Below are positions 6,835-11,987 of a stretch of 11,987 nucleotides of DNA, piece by piece. Each line of letters starts with the position of its first letter. The stretch's first letter is position 1. Source of the DNA: Deltaproteobacteria bacterium (lineage in GTDB: Bacteria > Myxococcota > Myxococcia > Myxococcales > 40CM-4-68-19); assembly GCA_005879505.1 (NCBI GenBank), contig VBKQ01000157.1:1-11987 (forward strand). Direction: 5' to 3'. The notes below the pieces were generated by a model. That model was not told where the DNA came from. It saw nothing but the letters and a program-made list of their open reading frames with translations, and did not search any database. The position numbers and the translations under genes are program-made.

Positions 6835-7238
6835 CGGGGCTCCGCCGCGTTCTGGTGGTCGCGGCGGTGATCGAGCGCAACGGCAAGGTGCTGGTGTCCC
6901 TTCGCCGGCCCAAGGGCGAGCGCGCCTCGCTCTGGGAGTTCCCGGGCGGCAAGGTGGAGCCAGGCGAGGGCGAGCGGGCGGCCCTGGCGCGCGAGCTGCA
7001 GGAGGAGCTGGGCGTGCGCGCATCGATCGGCGAGGAGTACGCTCGCGTCGAGCACATCTACCCCGATCTGCAGGTCGAGCTCGCGCTGTATCGGTGCAGA
7101 CTCCACGCCGGCGAGGAACCGAGGCCGCTCGCCTGCGACCAGATCCGCTGGGTCTCGCGTCGCGATCTCCCCGGTTTGCCGTTCTGCGAGGCCGACGTTC
7201 CCATCCTCGTCCGGCTGGCGGAAGAGGAGCTCTGGTGA
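6831..7238 (+). CDS. MutT-type Nudix hydrolase
   Basis: 135 residues, cytoplasmic. The Nudix box GX5EX7REUXEEXGU is complete from G40 to V62: Gly40, Glu46, Arg54-Glu55, Glu58-Glu59 and Gly61, preceded by LWEFPGG. The N-terminal VLVVAAVIERNGKVLVSLRRPKG and the late DQIRWVSRRDLPGLPFCEADVPIL segment are typical of MutT/CTP-pyrophosphohydrolase relatives. Such enzymes hydrolyse oxidised or modified nucleoside triphosphates such as 8-oxo-dGTP; the exact substrate cannot be read. The ATG overlaps the propeller gene stop by 4 nt (ATGA, 6831-6834), and its own stop overlaps the next gene's GTG (7235-7238). Co-transcription with envelope genes looks like operon packing rather than shared function. Confidence 0.9.
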   Translation: MTGLRRVLVVAAVIERNGKVLVSLRRPKGERASLWEFPGGKVEPGEGERAALARELQEELGVRASIGEEYARVEHIYPDLQVELALYRCRLHAGEEPRPLACDQIRWVSRRDLPGLPFCEADVPILVRLAEEELW

Positions 7239-7989
7239 TCACCGCTTCGTTCCGGCACATCGCGGGGATCGGGCCGCTGCGCGAGCGGCAGCTCTGGTTC
7301 TCGGGCGTGCGAAGCTGGGCGGAGCTGCCGCAGGCTGGCGACGTGCTCTCGACGCGCCTTGACGCCAAGCTGCGCGAAGGAGTCGCGGTCTCCCTGCGCA
7401 AGCTGGCGGAGGGCGATCTGGACTTCTTCGCCCGCGGCCTCCCGCAGACCGAGCACTGGCGTCTTCTTCCTCAAGTCATCGACGATGCCGCCTTCCTCGA
7501 CATCGAGGCGGCCGGCGAGAAGGTCAGTTCAACGGCACCGCCTTCGATCTTCCCATCCTGCGGCGGGTGCTGCCTCTCTGGGAGGCACCGGCCGTGCACA
7601 TCGACCTCTGCCACGTGTATCGGCGGCTCGGCCAGAAGGGCGGCTTGAAGCCGCTCGAGGCGAGCGCCGGATTCTTCCGGCCACCGCACCTTGCAACGCT
7701 TTCGGGCGCGGACGCGGTTGCGCTCTGGCGCGCGCAGATCCAGGGCGACCCAGCCGCGCTGCGGCGGCTCGTCGAGTACAACCTCTACGACGTCTTCCAT
7801 CTGCGGCCGCTGGCGGAGCTCGGCTACAACCGGCTGCTCCAGCGCACGCGGATGCCGGCGCCGGAGCTGCCGGTGACGGACCGCGGCGCGATGCTGTACG
7901 ACGTCAGCCGCGCAGTGGAGGCGGCCTGCTATGCGGCGCGGTCGGAAGCGATCGGAGGCGCGTCCGAGGCGCGGAAATCGCGCTCGTAG
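7235..7989 (+). pseudogene. RNase H-fold 3'-5' exonuclease (YprB-like) gene with internal deletion and frame change
   Basis: The 5' part, GTG 7235 in the frame that stops at 7648, encodes a helical N-terminus (HIAGIGPLRERQLWFSGV) and the first exonuclease motif FLDIE (D89, E91 at 7499-7507). From about 7525 homology continues in a different frame: QFNGTAFDLPIL (second acidic motif), VLPLWEAPAVHIDLCHVYRR, GGLKPLEASAGFFRPP and the third motif VEYNLYDVFHLRPLAEL, ending at TAG 7989. In YprB-like/RNase_H_2 proteins some 50 residues (strands and helix of the RNase H fold) normally lie between DIE and FNG; here there are only about seven. So roughly 150 nt are missing, with a length not divisible by three. 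No intact protein can be made. The start overlaps the MutT gene by 4 nt and the 3' end overlaps the minus-strand AI-2E gene by 61 nt. It could be a true pseudogene or an assembly gap closed wrongly. Confidence 0.82.
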
Positions 7990-8987
7990 ATGCGCACCAT
8001 CGCCAGGAAGAAGGCGACGATCAGCGGCCCGAGCAGGACACCGAGAAGACCGAACATCGCCAGGCCTCCGAGCAGGGAGAGAAAGATGAGCCCGGTGTGC
8101 ATCTGCACCTGGCCGCGCATCAGCAGCGGTTTGCCCACTTGCTCCGCGCCCACCACGACCACCAGGCAGAACAACGCGAGCGTGACGGCAGCGATGGGAC
8201 GGCCGCCCATCCAGAGGGAGACGGAGGCCGGCCCCCACACCAGGCTCGTGCCCACGCCGGGAACGAAGGAGACCATGGCCGTGAGCAGCCCGAAGAACGC
8301 CGCATGCGGGATGCCGGCGAAGAGGTACCCGGCGCCGGCGGCAACGCCCTGGAAGACCGCGGTGGCGAGGATCCCGATCACCGTGGCGCGCGTGACCCGG
8401 CGCATCTCCGCCGTCAGCTCCTGCGTCTGCCGCGCGTCGAGCGGCGAGACGCGCCATGCCCACTGGACGACGCGGGAGCCCTCGAGCAGGAGAAAGTAGA
8501 GAGCGATGAGCATGATCGCCGTCGCCAGCACGGCCCGGCTGCCGGAGGCGAGGATCTCGGGCAACGCCCCCTGGACGATCTCCACCAGCCTGGAGACCGC
8601 ATCGAACACCTGCTCGCTGTCGAGGTGCAGCACCTCCAGGGTGCGCTGCAGCACCGCCGGCAGCTCGACGCCGCGCAGCTCGGATACCGAGCTCACCCCG
8701 AGCGTCTCGCGCAGGTAGGTGAGTCCCGCCGCCGATTCGCGGGTGACGAATCCAACCAGCGCCGCGAACGGCGCCACGATCAGGACGAAGACGGCGAGGG
8801 TGACGAGCGCGCTGGCGATGGTGCGCCGCCCGCGAAGGGCGATGGTCAGCCGCTCCAGAGGATCGTGCAGCACCGCCGCGATCACCACCGCGAGGAAGAG
8901 TGGAGTCCGGAAGGGAAAGGCCACGTACAGCAGGAGCCCGCTCGCGAGGAGAAGGAGCGCGAGGAAAGGTCGGGAGGGCCGCGTCAC
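7929..8987 (-). CDS. AI-2E family (PerM/TqsA-like) membrane transporter
   Basis: 352 residues from GTG 8987 (4-nt GTGA overlap with the RND gene stop at 8984). It has the family layout: two N-terminal membrane segments (about 8-24 and 28-40), a third at 58-80, a soluble helical stretch (about 85-145), then segments near 150-168, 203-222, 226-245, 264-282 and a long hydrophobic pair at about 299-333. Family signatures are SFVPGVGTSLVWGPASV (240-256), GKPLLMRGQVQMHTGL (285-300), GLLGVLLGPLIVAFF (313-327) and the closing VRIYERDF (331-338). Members include TqsA, tied to autoinducer-2 export, and proteins tied to ion or pH homeostasis; the substrate here is unknown. It is the downstream gene of a two-gene minus-strand unit, and its last 61 nt overlap the exonuclease relic. 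Confidence 0.92.
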   Translation of the reverse strand: MTRPSRPFLALLLLASGLLLYVAFPFRTPLFLAVVIAAVLHDPLERLTIALRGRRTIASALVTLAVFVLIVAPFAALVGFVTRESAAGLTYLRETLGVSSVSELRGVELPAVLQRTLEVLHLDSEQVFDAVSRLVEIVQGALPEILASGSRAVLATAIMLIALYFLLLEGSRVVQWAWRVSPLDARQTQELTAEMRRVTRATVIGILATAVFQGVAAGAGYLFAGIPHAAFFGLLTAMVSFVPGVGTSLVWGPASVSLWMGGRPIAAVTLALFCLVVVVGAEQVGKPLLMRGQVQMHTGLIFLSLLGGLAMFGLLGVLLGPLIVAFFLAMVRIYERDFRASDAPPIASDRAA

Positions 8988-11539
8988 CCCTTCAGTGTAT
9001 CAGGACGTGCGCCGGCGGCGGAGCGCTCGGGAAACCCGGCCTCTTCCGCGCTTTTCTTGGAACGCGCCGCGCAGAGCAGCGCCGGGAGCAGGACGATGGC
9101 GGTGATGATGGTGGTCACCTCGCCCGCCATCGCGTACCAGCCGAAGCTGCGCAACGCACGGTTCAGCGAGAACAACAACGATCCGTACCCGATGATCGAC
9201 GTCCAGGAACAGAGCATCACCGCCGGGCCTACTTCCGCCAGCGAGCCGATCACGTCGCCTCGCCGCTCGCGGACCCGAGCAGCGATGTTCGCCCCGTAGT
9301 CCACAGCGATCCCGAAGGTGATCGGGTAGACGATGAAGTTGAAGAAATTGATCTTCAAGTCCACCGCTGCTGCGATCCCGCACATCAGGACGACGCCGAT
9401 GAAGAGCGAGCCCATCACCTCCGCGGCGGTCCGCAGGTGGCGGAAGAAGAGGAGCACCAGCAGGCAGACGCCCGCGAAGGAGAGGAACGTGGTACGGGGG
9501 CCCTCGCGATCGATGTTCGTGAGCAGGTCGGCGAAGATCACGTTCTCGCCGGTCGCGTCGTAGGTCTTGCCGTCGACCTGCACGCCGCGGACGCCGCGGA
9601 CGAAGTCCTCCAGGTTCTGCGCGAGCTCGAGCCTCGCCAGCGGCTTGGCCGTCACCGCCGCCAGCCGGCCGACGGTGCCGTCGCGCTCGCGGAAGCGATC
9701 GACCAGCACCGGATCCGCCTGCTCGACCTTCACCGGCCTCTGCGCCGCGAGCTGCTCCCGGACTTCGCGCACGCGCTGCTGCTCCGCGGGGTCGAGCCTG
9801 CGGACGAGGCGGTCGGGCATCTCGGCGACGATCTCGCGGATCACCTTCAGCTTCTCGTCCTGATCGCGCGGCACCACCGAGGAAAGCGTGTCGCAGGAGT
9901 CGATCAATTGATCGTAGGGCCCCTGCTTCATCCGCTCCCGGATCACGCCGCAGAATTTGTCTGCATCCGCCCACGAATCGACCAACGCGATCGCGCCGGA
10001 GATGGACCGGCCGAGCGCGGAGTTGGCGCGATCGTGATCGGCCTTGAGCTGGTCGTGGCCCTTGAGGTCGTTGGTCAGGTTGTCGAGGTTGTGCTCCATC
10101 GCGTCGGGGATCTGCCCGATGAAGAGCACCGCCGAGATCACCGTCAGCACGGCGAAGACGGCGATGATCGGCCGCCGGTAATCGAGCATGCGCGCCACCA
10201 CCGGGCGCAACGTTTCCTGCGTGGTGTCCGGCCGCACCTTGGGCGCTCCGCGCAACCTCTCGTAGACCGTGAGCAGCGCCGGCACCAGCAGGAAGGTGCA
10301 CAGCCAGCAGAGCAGCATGCCGATCCCGCCGATGAACCCGAAGTGGCGGAAACCGCGGTTGGCCGCGACGACGAGCACTCCGAAAGAAACGCTGGTGGCC
10401 GCGGAGGCGAGCAGGGTGGCGCGCGCCGTGGTCTCGGCGCTCTGCAAACAGGCCTCCCGCAGGCCCATTCCCTGCCAGCGAAGCTGTTTCATGCGCGCCA
10501 GATAGATCAGCCCATAATTGATGCCGTTGCCGACCACGATGGCGCCGAGGAAGGCCGTCTGCGTGTTCAGGTAGCCGATCACCAGGCGGGTGAGCCCGAA
10601 GGTGACTCCCACGGCAATCAGGACGGCGATCCCGAGCGAGGTCACCGACCGGACGTCCCTGAAGAAGAGCAGGATCGAGAACAGGACGAGCGAGACGCAG
10701 ATCAGGGCCGTGCTCGCGACGTCGTTGATGATCGCTTCGTATTCGGCGATGAAGAGCGGGAACGTCCCGCCGAACCCGACGCGAAGGTGGTCTCGCTCGA
10801 GCTCGGGTTTGTGGCGATCGACCACGGCTTGCATCCGGTCGACCAGCGCCCGCGCCTCGCTCACTCCCAGGCTGGTGCCGGCGGGGCGCACGATCAGCGT
10901 CAACGAACGATGATCGGGCGAGACCATGAACCCGTCGACGTAGCTGGCGAAGCGCTCGGCGACGCGCTCGCGGGGCAGCGGCTTTTTCGGATCGAGGAAG
11001 TCCGCTGCTTGCGGAAGCGTTGCCGGCGCACCGGGCTCCTCCTCGTCTTCCAGCGACACGGCCAGCGGATTGGACGCCAGAGTGCGCCGGCGGATCTCGT
11101 CGCGCACGGCGTCGCGGGCCTGGCGCAGATCCTCGAGCGGAACGAAGAGAGGCCAGTGCTTCTCGTACCAGTCCCGGATCGGGGCCATGTTCCACTGCAC
11201 GCTGCGGATCTGGTCGGGGCCCATCCCGAGGAATTCGCGGGCGAGCGCGGGAGCGAGCGCCTCTGCCCGGGGAAGGCCGGAGGGTCCGTCCAGCGACTCC
11301 ACCACCACCAGCACCGTTCCGTCGCCACCGACCCGCTGGATCAGCTGCTTGATCTCTCGCACCGAGGGAACGTCTTCGGGCAGCAGTTCCTGGAAGCTGG
11401 AGCGTATTTCCAGACCCGAGGCCAGCTTCACGCACACGGCCACCACAAGGGCGGAAACCAGCAAGACCGGAATGGGCCGGTCGAGGCCCGCCCTGGTCAG
11501 CGCCGCGACCACTCCGCGCCGCAGGGGAGGAGCGTTCAC
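8984..11539 (-). CDS. RND/MMPL-superfamily transporter (HpnN-like)
   Basis: 851 residues with the duplicated RND layout. Half one has TM1 (about 22-40), a large periplasmic loop (42-272) and TM2-6 (276-425). Half two has TM7 (455-476), a loop (477-680) and TM8-12 (682-824). The single-chain form of about 850 residues matches MMPL/HpnN-type lipid exporters rather than the roughly 1,050-residue AcrB type. The TM4 motif reads GNGINYG (337-343) while the TM10 equivalent reads GIAVDYG (743-749), so only the second half has the proton-carrying Asp. HpnN moves hopanoids and MmpL proteins move lipids; the substrate here is not known. GTG 11539 is the first start after an in-frame TGA three codons upstream, and no clear ribosome-binding site precedes it. 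No membrane-fusion or outer-membrane channel gene is adjacent. It heads the unit with the AI-2E gene. Confidence 0.9.
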   Translation of the reverse strand: MNAPPLRRGVVAALTRAGLDRPIPVLLVSALVVAVCVKLASGLEIRSSFQELLPEDVPSVREIKQLIQRVGGDGTVLVVVESLDGPSGLPRAEALAPALAREFLGMGPDQIRSVQWNMAPIRDWYEKHWPLFVPLEDLRQARDAVRDEIRRRTLASNPLAVSLEDEEEPGAPATLPQAADFLDPKKPLPRERVAERFASYVDGFMVSPDHRSLTLIVRPAGTSLGVSEARALVDRMQAVVDRHKPELERDHLRVGFGGTFPLFIAEYEAIINDVASTALICVSLVLFSILLFFRDVRSVTSLGIAVLIAVGVTFGLTRLVIGYLNTQTAFLGAIVVGNGINYGLIYLARMKQLRWQGMGLREACLQSAETTARATLLASAATSVSFGVLVVAANRGFRHFGFIGGIGMLLCWLCTFLLVPALLTVYERLRGAPKVRPDTTQETLRPVVARMLDYRRPIIAVFAVLTVISAVLFIGQIPDAMEHNLDNLTNDLKGHDQLKADHDRANSALGRSISGAIALVDSWADADKFCGVIRERMKQGPYDQLIDSCDTLSSVVPRDQDEKLKVIREIVAEMPDRLVRRLDPAEQQRVREVREQLAAQRPVKVEQADPVLVDRFRERDGTVGRLAAVTAKPLARLELAQNLEDFVRGVRGVQVDGKTYDATGENVIFADLLTNIDREGPRTTFLSFAGVCLLVLLFFRHLRTAAEVMGSLFIGVVLMCGIAAAVDLKINFFNFIVYPITFGIAVDYGANIAARVRERRGDVIGSLAEVGPAVMLCSWTSIIGYGSLLFSLNRALRSFGWYAMAGEVTTIITAIVLLPALLCAARSKKSAEEAGFPERSAAGARPDTLKG

Positions 11540-11581
11540 AGGCGCTCAGTACCACAGGCCCTGCGGCCGAAGCGCCTTTTT
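11540..11581. promoter_or_regulatory. inverted repeat with T run in the divergent RND/glycosyltransferase gap
   Basis: AGGCGCT at 11540-11546 pairs perfectly with AGCGCCT at 11571-11577. The 24-nt interior holds a second small stem, GGCC (11557-11560) with GGCC (11565-11568). On the + strand T residues fill 11577-11581, giving terminator-like form upstream of the glycosyltransferase gene. On the minus strand the hairpin ends directly at the RND start codon (GTG 11539-11537), so it could mask initiation. It may also be a protein-binding palindrome. Promoters for both genes should lie in or near 11540-11658; I cannot place them. Confidence 0.4.
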
Positions 11582-11658
11582 GCACTCCCGGAGCCACTGT
11601 GAGCGGTCCGCGCGCCCGGAGGTCCACGCAGGGGATTTCTCCTGCGAGTCGCATCGTC

Positions 11659-11987
11659 ATGGCCGAGGACGAGATGGTCGAATTGGTGATCGTCGTTCCC
11701 TGCTTCAACGAGGGGCGGCGCCTGCGGGCGGAAGGGTTCCGGCCCCTTCTTTCCCACCCAGGGACGCGCATCCTCTTCGTCGACGACGGCTCGCGCGACG
11801 ATACCCGGGAGGTCCTCGCCTCCGTCTGCGCGCAGCTCGGGGCGCGCGCGCTGCGCCTCGACCTTGCCCGCAACCAGGGAAAAGCGGAGGCCGTGCGTCA
11901 GGGTCTACTGGAGGCGCTGCAGATGGGCGCGCGGATGGTCGGGTTTCTCGACGCGGATCTCGCGACGCCGGCCGAGGAGATGCTCCG
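11659..11987 (+). CDS. family 2 glycosyltransferase (GT-A fold), N-terminal part
   Basis: 109 full codons are visible before the window ends, so the C-terminus is missing. Signatures of GT2 enzymes are present in order: VIVVPCFNEGRRL (10-22), ILFVDDGSRDDT (38-49) with the nucleotide-binding Asp pair at 42-43, LDLARNQGKAEAVRQGL (67-83), and FLDADLATP (96-104) with the metal-binding DxD at 98-100. This arrangement is like DPM1/polyprenyl-phosphate sugar transferases, which load sugars onto lipid carriers, but the acceptor cannot be read from the fragment. ATG 11659 is chosen by alignment with the domain start, although no ribosome-binding site is evident. An in-frame GTG at 11599 has GGAG 5 nt upstream and would add 20 residues, so it is a real alternative. 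The gene is divergent from the RND transporter. Confidence 0.88.
   Translation, partial: MAEDEMVELVIVVPCFNEGRRLRAEGFRPLLSHPGTRILFVDDGSRDDTREVLASVCAQLGARALRLDLARNQGKAEAVRQGLLEALQMGARMVGFLDADLATPAEEML

Noticed and set aside
8900..11602. 900-codon + strand frame opposite the RND transporter, and a 957-codon minus frame over the same area
   Set aside because: Both are low-complexity, His/Arg/Asp-rich shadows of the transporter reading frame. No domain is visible in them, and the transporter has clear family motifs.

Overview
The window reads as ordinary chromosome of a high-GC Gram-negative bacterium. The very GC-rich third codon positions, frequent GTG starts, chains of 4-nt gene overlaps, outer-membrane-type proteins and gene content fit a deltaproteobacterium/Myxococcota-like organism. 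That assignment is inference from style and gene families, not from a marker gene. I see no rRNA, tRNA, CRISPR array, insertion sequence or phage gene.

Left part (1-3340, + strand). The 3' end of a TerC/Alx-family membrane protein is followed, after a 90-nt gap, by a compact ergothioneine cluster in the order egtC-egtB-egtD. The egtC/egtB and egtB/egtD junctions each overlap by 4 nt. EgtD trimethylates histidine, EgtB makes the C-S bond and sulfoxide, and EgtC removes the glutamate. The glutamate-cysteine ligase (EgtA) and the C-S lyase (EgtE) are not in view.

Middle part (3347-7989). Two minus-strand genes, an exported beta-rich protein and a medium-chain dehydrogenase/reductase, converge on egtD; a small hairpin lies between the two stop codons. 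Divergent from them is a four-gene + strand run: a YfgM-like single-pass membrane protein, a BamB/PQQ-type beta-propeller, a MutT Nudix hydrolase, and an RNase H-fold exonuclease (YprB-like). All three junctions are 4-nt overlaps. The first two genes mirror the yfgM-bamB neighbourhood of other proteobacteria. The exonuclease gene is broken: the sequence jumps from the first catalytic motif directly to the second, with a change of frame.

Right part (7929-11987). A minus-strand pair, an 851-residue RND/MMPL-type transporter followed by an AI-2E-family permease (4-nt overlap), runs towards the exonuclease gene and overlaps its 3' end by 61 nt. Divergent from the transporter is the start of a family 2 glycosyltransferase, cut by the window end. 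The 119-nt gap between them holds an inverted repeat that touches the transporter start codon.

I found no convincing new multi-gene system. The points most worth checking are the internally deleted exonuclease gene, the asymmetric proton-relay motif of the RND transporter, the hairpin at its start codon, and the compact ergothioneine cluster.
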